DNA of 47,073 nucleotides from Bacteroidales bacterium. Its GTDB lineage: Bacteria; Bacteroidota; Bacteroidia; Bacteroidales; WCHB1-69. The DNA lies in the NCBI GenBank assembly GCA_017506175.1, contig JAFVNW010000013.1, positions 1-47,073 on the forward strand, read 5' to 3'. The notes beneath the pieces were generated by a model. That model was given only the letters and a program-made list of their open reading frames with translations. It was not told the origin of the DNA and searched no databases. This document shows positions 29,096-37,316 of the stretch, piece after piece (position 1 is the first letter of the stretch; the number at the start of each line of letters is the position of its first letter). The position numbers and the translations under genes were made by a program.

Positions 29096-29890
29096 TTACA
29101 AGCAGGCGAAAACGATGGCGACGATGCCGACAACGGCGCAATAGATGGCGAACCAAGCGAGATTGGCACGTTTCACAAGGCCGATCATCCATTTGCAAGC
29201 AAGAAGACCGGAAAGATAGGCGGCCACGAAACCGCAAATCAGGGCGGTGGCGGAGATTCCGGAGGCGGCAACGGAAAAATTCCCGCCAATCAAATCGAGG
29301 AAACATTCACCCAAAATCGGGATGATGACCATTAGGAAGGAGAACTGTGCAACCTCCTCTTTTTTAACCCCCATGAGCAAACCTGTTGCAATGGTTGACC
29401 CTGAACGGGAGAGTCCAGGAAGAACAGCCACCGATTGCGCCAGCCCAATCACGAAAGCGGAGCCGAAGCCGATGCTTTTCCGTTCCTTGAATTTCACGAA
29501 CTTCGTAAGTGCCAACAAGATGGCGGTCACTAAAAGCATACATCCGACCAGCAGGATTCCATTTCCAAAAAAAGACTCTACTACGTCTTTAAAGAAAACA
29601 CCCACAATGAGAACGGGAATCATGGAAACGAGGATTTTGCAAATGTACTGCGTTTCAGGATTCCATTCAAATTTGAAGAGCTTGGCAAAGAGATTCCAGA
29701 TTTCCTTCCAGAGAATCGTAATGGTGCTGAGCACGGTAGCCGTATGCACGACCACCTCAAAGACGACATTGTCCGTCGCTTCGACTCCAAGGATTTCCTT
29801 ACCGAGAACCAGATGACCGCTGCTGCTGACCGGCAGAAATTCGGTCAATCCTTGGACGATGCCAAGGATAATTGCTTCAAACCACTCCAT
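29096..29890 (-). CDS. uppP: Undecaprenyl-diphosphatase UppP
   Basis: 264 aa with about eight transmembrane segments. Signature motifs: [17 protein letters not shown] (about 14-30), with the catalytic acid and the SSSGH loop, and [13 protein letters not shown] (about 158-170). The enzyme recycles the lipid carrier undecaprenyl diphosphate to the monophosphate for cell-wall and surface-glycan synthesis, and confers bacitracin tolerance. The start codon lies 2 bases after the DUF3098 stop codon, so the pair is probably translationally coupled within the ftsX - DUF3098 - uppP unit. Confidence 0.96.
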   Translation of the reverse strand: MEWFEAIILGIVQGLTEFLPVSSSGHLVLGKEILGVEATDNVVFEVVVHTATVLSTITILWKEIWNLFAKLFKFEWNPETQYICKILVSMIPVLIVGVFFKDVVESFFGNGILLVGCMLLVTAILLALTKFVKFKERKSIGFGSAFVIGLAQSVAVLPGLSRSGSTIATGLLMGVKKEEVAQFSFLMVIIPILGECFLDLIGGNFSVAASGISATALICGFVAAYLSGLLACKWMIGLVKRANLAWFAIYCAVVGIVAIVFACL

Positions 29891-29892
29891 GA

Positions 29893-30252
29893 TTATTCAG
29901 CGGGGTTTTCTTGCGGTGTTTCCGTTGCCTCAGTGTTTTTCTTCTTGGACATCGGGTGCCACATAATGGCGAAAATTTCGATGACAAGGCCGAGCAGCAT
30001 CAATATCGGGGCGACGACGAGGCGGCGGGTATCGAAGATGGCCTCGCTGAACTGTCCCGGATCTTCGGCCGCGCCTCCCGAAAGAGTGATGTAGCCGATA
30101 ACGAGGATGACAGCCCCGATGATCATCAGAATATAATTAATCCTATGGAAAAGCGGTGCCGACGGCTTCGAATTTTCCTTTTTCCCGTAGGTACGACGAG
30201 TGGTCGTATTTTTCACAGGAGCGCTTGATTTAGTTGTAATTACCTGAGCCAT
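29893..30252 (-). CDS. DUF3098 membrane protein
   Basis: 119 aa. A basic, Ser/Thr-rich cytoplasmic N-terminus (about 1-35), then two transmembrane helices (about 38-58, [22 protein letters not shown], and about 78-98, [20 protein letters not shown]) separated by a short loop with [11 protein letters not shown], the DUF3098 hallmark. The protein is found almost only in Bacteroidetes between ftsX and uppP, as here. Function unknown; the context suggests cell division or wall synthesis. Confidence 0.88.
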   Translation of the reverse strand: MAQVITTKSSAPVKNTTTRRTYGKKENSKPSAPLFHRINYILMIIGAVILVIGYITLSGGAAEDPGQFSEAIFDTRRLVVAPILMLLGLVIEIFAIMWHPMSKKKNTEATETPQENPAE

Positions 30253-30281
30253 TATTGATTATTCGTTAATTTTATTAAGGA

Positions 30282-31178
30282 TTACAGATACAATTGGTCG
30301 GAGTTTATTTTGATGTATTTGTTCACGTAGATAAAGGAGATGAACATGGTATAGAGGATGCTGAACACGAACGTACCACAAAGAACGATGGTTATCGTAT
30401 TGACATCCAGCACATTTAATATTTCCGGAGTATATGAATAGCCTAAATAAACGAGGAGCCCGAGCAAGACGACTGCGATGAAACCGCCCCATGTCCCTTG
30501 TACCAGTCCCTTGAAAACGAAGGGGCGGCGAACGAAACCGCGCGTGGCACCAATTAGCAATAGGCTCTTGATATTGAAACGTTTGGCATAGATATTCAGG
30601 CGCAGGCAGTTGCCGATCAACAGAAGGGAAATACACACGAACACGGCACAAAAACCAAAGACGACCCATTGGATGGTTCTAAAATTCGTTTGCAGCGATT
30701 GAACGATGTCGCTGGCATACTCCACATCCTGCACCATCTCGTTCTGTTTGATTTGCTTTATCACCTTGTTCAGCGAATCGGCGTTGTTGTAGTATTCGGG
30801 TTTGAGCGTAAGGATGATGGAGGCGTTTATCGGGTTGGCTATGACCTCTTCGTAATTGTTGCCGACGGCAGCCTTGGCCATTTCGGTATTGTCTTTTTGA
30901 GAGGAGACGCGGGAAGTCTGCACAAAATCCTGAAGTTTCAGCTGCTGTTCGTAGGCGACGATATCGGCCTCCTTCACGCCGGCGTCTTCGGAATAGAAGA
31001 GGACTTCCATCTCGAAATTCTTGCGAATTTCATTGATGAAACTATTGGAGAAAAAAACGATCAGTGCCAAGATTCCAATGAAAAACATGGTCAGAGCGAT
31101 GCTCAGGATGGAACTGAATGCCGAAAATGCCAAACGCGCTTTGGTGATTTTATCAATGGTGTCAGGATATTTGCTCAT
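30282..31178 (-). CDS. ftsX: Cell division protein FtsX
   Basis: 298 aa with the FtsX plan: a short cytoplasmic N-terminus, TM1 (about 20-48), an extracellular domain (about 50-165; NFEMEVLFYSEDAGVKEADIVAYEQQL), and three C-terminal helices (about 172-190, 222-240, 262-282). FtsX with the FtsE ATPase controls peptidoglycan hydrolases at the septum. No ftsE is next to it, which is usual in Bacteroidetes. It starts the minus-strand unit with DUF3098, uppP and perhaps the Nif3-like and zinc-ribbon genes. A TATATTTG -7 element lies at 31232-31225. Confidence 0.92.
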   Translation of the reverse strand: MSKYPDTIDKITKARLAFSAFSSILSIALTMFFIGILALIVFFSNSFINEIRKNFEMEVLFYSEDAGVKEADIVAYEQQLKLQDFVQTSRVSSQKDNTEMAKAAVGNNYEEVIANPINASIILTLKPEYYNNADSLNKVIKQIKQNEMVQDVEYASDIVQSLQTNFRTIQWVVFGFCAVFVCISLLLIGNCLRLNIYAKRFNIKSLLLIGATRGFVRRPFVFKGLVQGTWGGFIAVVLLGLLVYLGYSYTPEILNVLDVNTITIVLCGTFVFSILYTMFISFIYVNKYIKINSDQLYL

Positions 31179-31224
31179 AAAACTGTTTGGTTTTGCTTAA
31201 ATTTCAGTGCACTTTTTGAGGCTG

Positions 31225-31232
31225 CAAATATA
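31225..31232 (-). promoter_or_regulatory. Promoter -7 element of ftsX
   Basis: TATATTTG on the minus strand, 46 bases before the start codon; fits TAnnTTTG. Confidence 0.55.
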
Positions 31233-31278
31233 CACTAACTTTTTCAAATAGCGATGCGCTGGGGCGAATGGAATTTTG

Positions 31279-31387
31279 GGAATCATCCCCTTTAATCCTG
31301 CAAATGAAAAATCATCAAAAGCGACTCGTATAAGAAGCAACCGGAACTGACGTATTTCAGTCAGCAAGACTCAGAGAGATAATTCCG
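31279..31387 (+). repeat. MITE-like interspersed element, copy C
   Basis: Left end GGAATCATCCCCTTTAATCC and right end GAGATAATTCCG are near inverted repeats of each other. The middle, ATCATCAAAAGCGACTCGTA to TCAGCAAGACT, differs from copies A and B but matches copy D (39604-39666). It fills most of the gap between the divergent ftsX and VanX-like genes. Confidence 0.65.
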
Positions 31388-31472
31388 AATTATTTTTTTT
31401 ACAATCGTCAAAAGTTCATAAAAAGATCTTACTTTCGTATCATTGTTGAAATCAAATTCAAATTATTATAAC

Positions 31473-32261
31473 ATGTTGAAAATAAGAAGTTTGTTTTTTG
31501 TTTTTTGGGCAGTGTTGTGTACTTTTATGGCCGCCTGCATCCAAACCTCAGGTGAAGAGAAGAACACTGTGAAGAGCGCCATCGATCCTGATGATGCCAG
31601 CGATTTTGTGGTGATTACCGATGTTGTGCCAGATGTTCTTCTTGAAATCCGCTACTACAGCACCTACAACTTCATCGGCAGCCGTGTGGATGGCTATTTG
31701 GAGCCCACCGCACTGCTCACACGCCAAGCCGCCGACAGCCTCCGTGCCGTCAGCGACGAACTGAAAGAGCAGGGCTATCGCCTGAAAATCTACGACGCCT
31801 ACCGTCCGCAGATGGCCGTTGACCACTTCGTGCGTTGGGGGGCCGACCTCGCCGACACACTGATGAAGACCTACTTCTATCCGGATCTCATCAAGGATGT
31901 GCTGTTTGACCGCGGCTACATTGCCCGCCGCAGCAGTCATTCGCGCGGCTCCACCGTGGACCTCACCCTCTTCGACATTAACACCGAGAAAGAGGCTGAC
32001 ATGGGCGGCACTTTCGACTGGTTCGGTCCGGAGAGCCACCCCGACTTCGGCGGCGACCCCGAGGCGGGCCAATATACCGGAAAATGCAACAGTCCGCAAG
32101 GCCGCGCCATCACCCCCGAGCAGTTTGAGAACCGCATGATTCTGCGCCGCGCCATGATGCGCCACGGTTTCAAGCCCTACAATGAAGAGTGGTGGCACTT
32201 CACCCTGAAAAACGAACCCTACCCCGACACATACTTCACCTTTCCGGTACAGCATCTGTAA
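31473..32261 (+). CDS. D-Ala-D-Ala dipeptidase-like lipoprotein (VanX/DdpX, M15D)
   Basis: 262 aa from ATG 31473; the frame is open upstream, but MLKIRSLFFVFWAV begins a lipoprotein signal peptide with lipobox MAAC (Cys22). M15D motifs: YDAYRPQMAVDHF (107-119), SSHSRGSTVDLTLF (154-167; zinc ligands His156 and Asp163) and EEWWHF (238-243; catalytic Glu239, zinc ligand His242). Members cleave D-alanyl-D-alanine and related dipeptides, for vancomycin resistance (VanX) or for peptidoglycan recycling (DdpX). With no van genes nearby, wall turnover is the likelier role. A TACTTTCG -7-like element is at 31431-31438. Confidence 0.9.
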   Translation: MLKIRSLFFVFWAVLCTFMAACIQTSGEEKNTVKSAIDPDDASDFVVITDVVPDVLLEIRYYSTYNFIGSRVDGYLEPTALLTRQAADSLRAVSDELKEQGYRLKIYDAYRPQMAVDHFVRWGADLADTLMKTYFYPDLIKDVLFDRGYIARRSSHSRGSTVDLTLFDINTEKEADMGGTFDWFGPESHPDFGGDPEAGQYTGKCNSPQGRAITPEQFENRMILRRAMMRHGFKPYNEEWWHFTLKNEPYPDTYFTFPVQHL

Positions 32262-32265
32262 GATA

Positions 32266-32430
32266 TCAAGACGCAGGAACAGCCAAAGGATCCCTTACTT
32301 CCCCGTATATTTCTCCACAAACAAAACGCCCCATTGAAGCCTCGCGAATGACACGGTCTAACGGATGGCCAACATGGAAGACGACCTGCGGCTGCGGTTG
32401 AGACGCCGCCGAAAATAGTGAGACGGGAAC
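32266..32430 (-). other. Open but unassigned stretch between genes
   Basis: The 177-base gap has an uninterrupted minus-strand frame of about 54 codons ending at a TGA (32268-32266), reading ...VVFHVGHPLDRVIREASMG... No start codon in a sensible place and no family recognised. It may be the tail of a lost gene or chance. Confidence 0.2.
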
Positions 32431-32438
32431 GATAACGC

Positions 32439-33227
32439 TCAGTCTTTTACGCAGCGTACCGACTGTCCGCCGTACTTGTGGTGAACAGCGCGGGAGACGG
32501 TGGCGTGTCCATAGAAGAGCGAGCGGTCGTACGCGCTGCTGAGTTCTTCAGTGGATTCGGTAGCGCTCCAGAAGGAGGCGTACTCGCCAAAGCTGGTTTG
32601 AGTGCCGGGATAGAAGCCGGCGGGAAGTGCGGAAAAGCCCGTGGCATTGTTGGAGGCCAAATCGTTGCCGACCGTACATTCCACATCGTTTGATTTCCAA
32701 CCATAGCCTGCGGCCAATGCTTTCGCCACATTCGCACCCAAACTATCACAAACGAACTCGCTGACACCGCCGCAATAACTGGTCAACTGCGTCCACTCGG
32801 CATCGCTCGGCACGTGCCATCCATCGGGGCAGATGCCCTGCACGCCGCTGGGATTGGTTCCGGACGGAGCCTCCCCGTGCATCACAGCATAAAAGTTGTA
32901 CAAGTATCCGTAATACGGGTTGTCGGCTTGCGGGACGGCAAATCGGAGAGGAATGGTGTCGCTGTTGGAACCCTCGGGTATTGCGTCTCCGTTGGCGTAG
33001 CGGGTGGTGCGCAGGTTGGAGGCCATCCACACCTGCTCACCGATACGCACGGCATCGTAACTGTTGCCGTCATAGTCGGTAACTGCATCGTAAATCACTT
33101 CCGCGGTGGCGGGATAGGTCGGGGTATAACCGTTGTTCTCGTTATTCGGAGTTGGCAGTGGCTCCTCTTTTTCACAAGCCGCCAACAAAAAGAGGACAGC
33201 ACAGAATAAAAGACTAATTTTTTTCAT
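32439..33227 (-). CDS. FISUMP-domain lipoprotein (first copy)
   Basis: 262 aa. Lipoprotein signal peptide with lipobox LAAC (Cys18), an acidic/Pro linker (about 19-40), then the Fibrobacter succinogenes major paralogous domain: VTDYDGNSYDAVRIGEQVWMASNLRTTRYANGD (about 51-83), YGYLYNFYAVMHGEAPS, GICPDGWHVPSDAEWTQL, then GFSALPAGFYPGTQTSFGEYASFWSATES and a C-terminal SVRCVKD. These are surface or envelope lipoproteins of unknown role, abundant in this phylum. A paralogue lies at 35160-35984, on the other side of the C69 peptidase. TACTTTTG (33263-33256) is its -7 element. Confidence 0.9.
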   Translation of the reverse strand: MKKISLLFCAVLFLLAACEKEEPLPTPNNENNGYTPTYPATAEVIYDAVTDYDGNSYDAVRIGEQVWMASNLRTTRYANGDAIPEGSNSDTIPLRFAVPQADNPYYGYLYNFYAVMHGEAPSGTNPSGVQGICPDGWHVPSDAEWTQLTSYCGGVSEFVCDSLGANVAKALAAGYGWKSNDVECTVGNDLASNNATGFSALPAGFYPGTQTSFGEYASFWSATESTEELSSAYDRSLFYGHATVSRAVHHKYGGQSVRCVKD

Positions 33228-33255
33228 AAGGATAGGGATTTTGAAATTAATGTGG

Positions 33256-33263
33256 CAAAAGTA
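33256..33263 (-). promoter_or_regulatory. Promoter -7 element of the first FISUMP gene
   Basis: TACTTTTG on the minus strand, 28 bases before the start; fits TAnnTTTG. Confidence 0.55.
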
Positions 33264-33338
33264 TATAATTAAATTGATTTATACAATGATCGCACAAAAA
33301 TTTCAAATAATAGAATGATGCGCTCAGTCTTTTTTTCC

Positions 33339-33346
33339 TATTTTTG
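33339..33346 (+). promoter_or_regulatory. Promoter -7 element of the C69 peptidase gene
   Basis: TATTTTTG, 23 bases before ATG 33370; fits TAnnTTTG. Confidence 0.6.
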
Positions 33347-33369
33347 CAATTCAAATAAATGATTTGATA

Positions 33370-35070
33370 ATGAAAAAGATAATCCTGTTATCCCTGTTGC
33401 TGGCGGCCATGATGGCACCCGCAACGGCCTGCACCAACCTCATCGTCGGCAAGAAAGCCTCGGCAGACGGTAGTGTGATGTGTACCTATAATTGCGATGG
33501 CTTCGGTTTTTCCGGCTACCTATTTTACATTCCTTCGGGAAAGCACAGTCCTGACGAGAAAATTGCCGTACACGGCTGGGGACCATCGCACGAGGGGCGC
33601 TACGTGGACCAGGTGGAATACACCTACAACGTGGTCGGACTGATGAACGAGCATCAGGTGACGATTGTGGAGACCACCTTCGACGGCCGGTTGGAGCTGC
33701 AGAACAACGACGGGCTGCTCGACTATTTCAGCCTGATGCGCCTTGCCTTGCAGCGTTCTGCCACCGCCCGCGAGGCCATTCGATGCATGGCCGAACTGAT
33801 GGAACAATACGGCTACAACAGCACCGGCGAGAGCATCACCATTTGCGATCCCAACGAGGCTTGGATAATGGAGGTGGTGGGAAAAGGCCCCGGGCGGAAC
33901 GGTGCCGTGTGGGTAGCCCTGCGCATTCCCGACGACTGCATCTGCGCCCATGCCAACCTCAGCCGCATCCGGCAGTTCCCGTTGGAGAAGAAAGGCAAGT
34001 ACGCCAGCATCAGCAACCGGAATTTGAAACAGATCCATCGGCCCGAAGTGGAGTGCGTGTATGCCGCCGACGTCATCACCTTCGCCCGCGAGAAGGGATT
34101 CTTCAGCGGCAAGGATGAGGATTTCTCGTTCCGTGATGCCTACTGTCCCATCGACTTTGAGAATGTGCGCTACGCCGACGCCCGCGTGTGGAGCTTCTTC
34201 CGGCACCACTGCAGTCATGAGGAGATGGACAAGTACCTCCCCTACCTCAACGGCGACTTCCGCGAATACGACCATCTGCCATTGTGGGTGAAGCCCGACA
34301 AGCCGCTCTCGCTGCGCGACCTCCAGCTCGACATGCGCGACCACTTTGAGGGCACTCCGCTCGATATGACCGCCGACATGACCGCCGGTCCGTGGGGAAT
34401 GCCTATCCGTCCGCTGCCGATGCATTTCCGCGCCAGCGACAGCACCGACTACTTCCGCGAGCGGCCCATCGCCACGCAGCAGAGCGGGTTCACCATGACC
34501 TGCCAGATGCGCTCGTGGCTGCCCGACGATGTGGGCGGCGTGACATGGTTCAACTGCGACGATGCCGACATGGTGGCCTACGTGCCGCTCTACTGCTGCA
34601 TCACGCAGGTGCCCGACTGTTTCCGTCCCGAGAACAACCCGCGTACCGAGTTCAGCTTCGAGTCGGCTTTCTGGATGAACAACTGGGTGGCCAATATGGT
34701 GTACCCGCGCTACTCGATGATGATTGGCGACCTGCGGGCAGCACAGAACGAACTGGAGGACTATTACTTTGCCGATCAGGAGGAGGTGCTGGCGGCCGTG
34801 GAGAAGATGATGCCCGCCGACCGCCGCGAGTATCTCAACGGCAAGAGCATCGCCTACGCCGAGCGAATGATGACGCGCTGGGATAAGCTGGCCAAATTCT
34901 TGATTGTCAGATACAACGACCAAATCCAGCGGCGTTTGGACGCTGACGGCAACTTCCTGCGGTGGGGCTACGAGACCCCCGGCTACGACCAGCAATTTAT
35001 CGACGCCATCGCTCCCGCCACGGGCGACCGCTACCGCCTCGACAAGGTGATTGAACGGAGAGAACGGTGA
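33370..35070 (+). CDS. C69-family dipeptidase (exported)
   Basis: 566 aa from ATG 33370; a TTG two codons upstream is less likely. Signal peptide at 1-20 (KKIILLSLLLAAMMAPATA), directly followed by Cys21 in CTNLIVGKKASADGS. In this Ntn-hydrolase family the cysteine exposed by cleavage is the nucleophile, so export and activation are one step. Further family motifs: VVGLMNEHQVTIVETTF, ICDPNEAWIMEVVGKGPGR and VWVALRIPDDCICAHANLSRI. Members cleave dipeptides; this one probably acts in the periplasm on dietary or wall peptides. It is flanked by two FISUMP lipoproteins on the opposite strand. Confidence 0.92.
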   Translation: MKKIILLSLLLAAMMAPATACTNLIVGKKASADGSVMCTYNCDGFGFSGYLFYIPSGKHSPDEKIAVHGWGPSHEGRYVDQVEYTYNVVGLMNEHQVTIVETTFDGRLELQNNDGLLDYFSLMRLALQRSATAREAIRCMAELMEQYGYNSTGESITICDPNEAWIMEVVGKGPGRNGAVWVALRIPDDCICAHANLSRIRQFPLEKKGKYASISNRNLKQIHRPEVECVYAADVITFAREKGFFSGKDEDFSFRDAYCPIDFENVRYADARVWSFFRHHCSHEEMDKYLPYLNGDFREYDHLPLWVKPDKPLSLRDLQLDMRDHFEGTPLDMTADMTAGPWGMPIRPLPMHFRASDSTDYFRERPIATQQSGFTMTCQMRSWLPDDVGGVTWFNCDDADMVAYVPLYCCITQVPDCFRPENNPRTEFSFESAFWMNNWVANMVYPRYSMMIGDLRAAQNELEDYYFADQEEVLAAVEKMMPADRREYLNGKSIAYAERMMTRWDKLAKFLIVRYNDQIQRRLDADGNFLRWGYETPGYDQQFIDAIAPATGDRYRLDKVIERRER

Positions 35071-35072
35071 GG

Positions 35073-35110
35073 GAAGTTGAGAGTTGAGAGTTGAGAGTTG
35101 AAAATTGATA
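35073..35110. repeat. Short repeat (GTTGAGA units)
   Basis: Four GTTGAGA-type heptamers, then GTTGAAAATTGATA, directly after the C69 gene. Related in style to 1872-1913 on the other strand. Confidence 0.6.
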
Positions 35111-35159
35111 ATCAAATCCCTTCATCTTTTAATCTCTTCCTCATCTCCTCTCAGCCTCC

Positions 35160-35984
35160 CTAATCGCGGACACAACGGACTGATAATCCACTGGACTTAT
35201 AGGAGTAGTCGCCGCCCACGTAGGCGTAGTCGTAGAAGAGGTAGCGGGGATACGCTCTGTTAGCAGCGTCCTCGGTAGCGCTCCAGAAATAGGCGAAGTT
35301 GCGGAAACCCAAGTAGGTGCCGCTATGGTAGGATCCGTTGTAAAAGTCGGTGTAGAGGCCCGCAGGCAATGCACTGAAGCCAGTGGTATTGTTGGTATTC
35401 AAATCATTGCCCACCGCACACACATTCGTTGACAGTACCCAGTCATGGTCGGCAGCCAATGACTTTGCTATATTATCGCCATTTCCACTGCACACATATT
35501 CAGTTTGACTGAAACAATAGTCTGTGAGTTGCGACCACTCCGCATTGCTCGGTACATGCCACCCGTTGGGGCAGATGCCCTGCACCCCACTGGGGTTCTC
35601 TTCAGAAGAAGCTGCCCCGTGCATCATCGCAAACCAGTTATACAAATAACCGTAGGCGGCGACATTTGCCTCACTATTGTCAGGAGTATAACGATAAGGT
35701 TCCGTGTCGCTTAGAGTAGTCCCTTCAGGTATGTCCTCTCCATTGGCATAGTGCGTGGTGCGCAGGTTGGAGGCCATCCACACTTGCTCGCCAATACGCA
35801 CGGCATCGTAACTGTTGCCGTCATAGTCGGTGACTGCGTTGGGGATAATCACCTCCGTGGAAGGATCAACCTGCGTGGTATCGGATGGATTCGTAGGATT
35901 CTCTTGAGCAGGTGTGGGTTCATCTTTATCACAAGCCACCGCGAACAAGGCAACTGCACACCACAAAACGAAGATTCTTTTCAT
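35160..35984 (-). CDS. FISUMP-domain lipoprotein (second copy)
   Basis: 274 aa. Signal peptide with lipobox AVAC (Cys18), a Thr/Pro-rich linker (about 19-45), then the FISUMP domain: VTDYDGNSYDAVRIGEQVWMASNLRTTHYANGEDIPEG, YGYLYNWFAMMHGAASS, GICPNGWHVPSNAEWSQLTDYC, GFSALPAGLYTDFYNGSYHSG and SVRCVRD. It is a clear paralogue of 32439-33227; the stretch coding DYDGNSYDAVRIGEQVWMAS is nearly identical at DNA level, while other parts differ freely. Surface lipoprotein of unknown function. Confidence 0.9.
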   Translation of the reverse strand: MKRIFVLWCAVALFAVACDKDEPTPAQENPTNPSDTTQVDPSTEVIIPNAVTDYDGNSYDAVRIGEQVWMASNLRTTHYANGEDIPEGTTLSDTEPYRYTPDNSEANVAAYGYLYNWFAMMHGAASSEENPSGVQGICPNGWHVPSNAEWSQLTDYCFSQTEYVCSGNGDNIAKSLAADHDWVLSTNVCAVGNDLNTNNTTGFSALPAGLYTDFYNGSYHSGTYLGFRNFAYFWSATEDAANRAYPRYLFYDYAYVGGDYSYKSSGLSVRCVRD

Positions 35985-36018
35985 AATAAATTGGTTTAAT
36001 GATTGATCTATTTGAAGA

Positions 36019-36062
36019 AAAGATTATAAGATTATAAGATGAAAGGATTAAAAGATGAAAGG
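36019..36062. repeat. AT-rich GATTATAA / GATGAAAG repeat
   Basis: GATTATAAGATTATAAGATGAAAGG and AAAAGATGAAAGG in the gap upstream of the second FISUMP gene. Simple-sequence tract; no function seen. Confidence 0.5.
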
Positions 36063-36088
36063 AGTATGCGAAAGGGGTTGGATTAGGA

Positions 36089-36145
36089 TTATTGTTTGTC
36101 CAATTCGGACAAGTATTGTTTCAGCTGCGGGATGTTGATAGTGAT
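36089..36145 (-). pseudogene. Possible C-terminal remnant of a HEPN partner (HepT-like)
   Basis: Directly after the MNT stop codon, 18 codons in the same frame read ITINIPQLKQYLSELDKQ and then TAA. HEPN toxins paired with MNT proteins end in a helix of the form I-x-x-(D/N)-I/L-P-x-L-K. The rest of the HEPN gene is missing, so this would be a deletion scar. Very short, so tentative. Confidence 0.4.
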
Positions 36146-36436
36146 TTAGCATTCATAAAGTACTTTTTTATCAGTGTCAATATAGGGTTTGATGTATTTG
36201 GAAACGCCTCGCGAAGAAACAAGGTCAATTGATTTTTTCAAAAGGGATTGCAAATCCAATTGCATCTGCACGGATTCCAATCCTACTGGTTGGGAGTAGT
36301 CCAAATCCACCAATATGTCAACGTCGCTGTCCTCGGTCTCCTCGTTGCGGGCGTAGGAGCCGAACACCCACGCCTTCAGCACCGGCTGGGTCTTGAAATA
36401 GTCCTGAATGGTCTTGATCATTTCGGGCGACAACAT
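36146..36436 (-). CDS. MNT-type minimal nucleotidyltransferase (MntA-like)
   Basis: 96 aa from ATG 36436; the frame stays open upstream, but the family starts near here and a TATTTTTG -7 element lies at 36464-36457. Motifs: GSYARNEETEDSDVDILVD (26-44), with the G-S loop, the metal-binding pair Asp38 and Asp40, and Asp44. MntA antitoxins AMPylate and silence a HEPN RNase toxin (HepT) encoded next to them. Here no HEPN gene follows, only about 18 codons that look like its last helix. The protein appears intact. It could have lost its role, act on a distant HEPN protein, or do another nucleotide transfer. Confidence 0.85.
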   Translation of the reverse strand: MLSPEMIKTIQDYFKTQPVLKAWVFGSYARNEETEDSDVDILVDLDYSQPVGLESVQMQLDLQSLLKKSIDLVSSRGVSKYIKPYIDTDKKVLYEC

Positions 36437-36456
36437 ACTTGGGAAGGGTATCGGCG

Positions 36457-36464
36457 CAAAAATA
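36457..36464 (-). promoter_or_regulatory. Promoter -7 element of the MNT gene
   Basis: TATTTTTG on the minus strand, 20 bases before ATG 36436. Confidence 0.55.
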
Positions 36465-36472
36465 CAAAAAAA

Positions 36473-36501
36473 CTGAGAATTGAAAATTGAGAATTGAGAA
36501 T
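36473..36501. repeat. Short AT-rich repeat (GAGAATTGA units)
   Basis: CTGAGAATTGAAAATTGAGAATTGAGAA between the divergent MNT and GldM-like genes; same style as 1872-1913. Confidence 0.6.
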
Positions 36502-36539
36502 TTTTCTGTTGATGATAATGATCAACTTTTACATTTTTG

Positions 36540-36547
36540 TACTTTTG
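36540..36547 (+). promoter_or_regulatory. Promoter -7 element of the mini-GldM gene
   Basis: TACTTTTG, 48 bases before ATG 36596; fits TAnnTTTG. Confidence 0.55.
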
Positions 36548-36595
36548 CAGCCAAAGTGCAAGATAAAACAAACCATCTTCATAAAAACGACCATT

Positions 36596-37303
36596 ATGGA
36601 AAATCAGAAGTCTAACGCTAAAATGTACGTTACCTTTTTCGCCATCAGTATTATTCTTTTTGCGACGGCGGCAATGATTGGTCTCTCCATCAACGTCTCG
36701 AAAGACCACCTGAATGCAGTGACCTCCGCTGGCGAGGCCATTCATCGCAGTTGTGTGAATACCGAAGAGATGGTGTATCAAGAATACGCGCAACTATCTG
36801 AAGAACAAGACACTACATTCAAACCCAATGCTAAACAACTCCGCAATTTGTCATCCGACCTGATTAGCTACATTCAGCTCCTGCGCTATGAGATGATTCA
36901 ATATGTGGATGGAAAGCAGACAGCCGCCGACAATGCCCACGCATTCATGGGGAAAGTACCGTATATCAGGGCGAGTGCAATCATGAATAAGGACAATGTG
37001 GATGCCCAGATGCAGTTCATGTTGGGGAGCCAGCCCACCAGTCGAGCTACCGAGTTAAAGAACAAAATCAACGAGTATAAATCGACTGTGTTACAGCTTG
37101 TTCCAACTGAAAAGCGTAATGTTGTAGAGCAGAAATTGGACTTCCTTTCCACTGCGAATGTTTACGACCGTCGAAACGAAAGAGAGGTGTCGTGGGAAGA
37201 ATTTTTGTTTCAATATACTTTGGCCAGTGCTGCGGCCATGGAGTTGGAGACTTTGTCATTGGATATTCAGTCGGCAGAATTGATTATTTTGAAAAATTTA
37301 TAA
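36596..37303 (+). CDS. Miniature GldM/PorM-like membrane protein
   Basis: 235 aa from ATG 36596. A short cytoplasmic N-terminus (NQKSNAKMY), one transmembrane helix (about 11-33), then NVSKDHLNAV right outside it, as in GldM (NVSxExLNAF). The rest is an all-helical periplasmic domain whose end, ELKNKINEYKSTVLQLV ... VSWEEFLFQYTLASAAAMELETLSLDIQSAELIILKNL, follows the first periplasmic domain of GldM (WE..F...plaaA...L..lq.Di..aE...L..L). Full GldM/PorM is about 510 aa with three more domains; these are absent. GldM with GldL forms the proton-driven T9SS motor. A GldL-like gene follows 13 bases later. The family call is by eye and moderate. Confidence 0.6.
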   Translation: MENQKSNAKMYVTFFAISIILFATAAMIGLSINVSKDHLNAVTSAGEAIHRSCVNTEEMVYQEYAQLSEEQDTTFKPNAKQLRNLSSDLISYIQLLRYEMIQYVDGKQTAADNAHAFMGKVPYIRASAIMNKDNVDAQMQFMLGSQPTSRATELKNKINEYKSTVLQLVPTEKRNVVEQKLDFLSTANVYDRRNEREVSWEEFLFQYTLASAAAMELETLSLDIQSAELIILKNL

Positions 37304-37316
37304 ATGAATTATTGAT

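Noticed and set aside
31473-32261. Vancomycin resistance locus
   Set aside because: Only a VanX-like dipeptidase is present; no vanA/H-type ligase or dehydrogenase or VanRS pair is nearby, so cell-wall recycling is more likely.
33520-35115. Long open frame (over 500 codons) antisense to the C69 peptidase gene
   Set aside because: It is a codon-bias shadow of the GC-rich plus-strand gene: no signal, no family motif, and it overlaps a well-supported gene completely. The same applies to long antisense frames over ligA (12867-14147), secDF (21264-22523) and the propeller gene (38240-39445).
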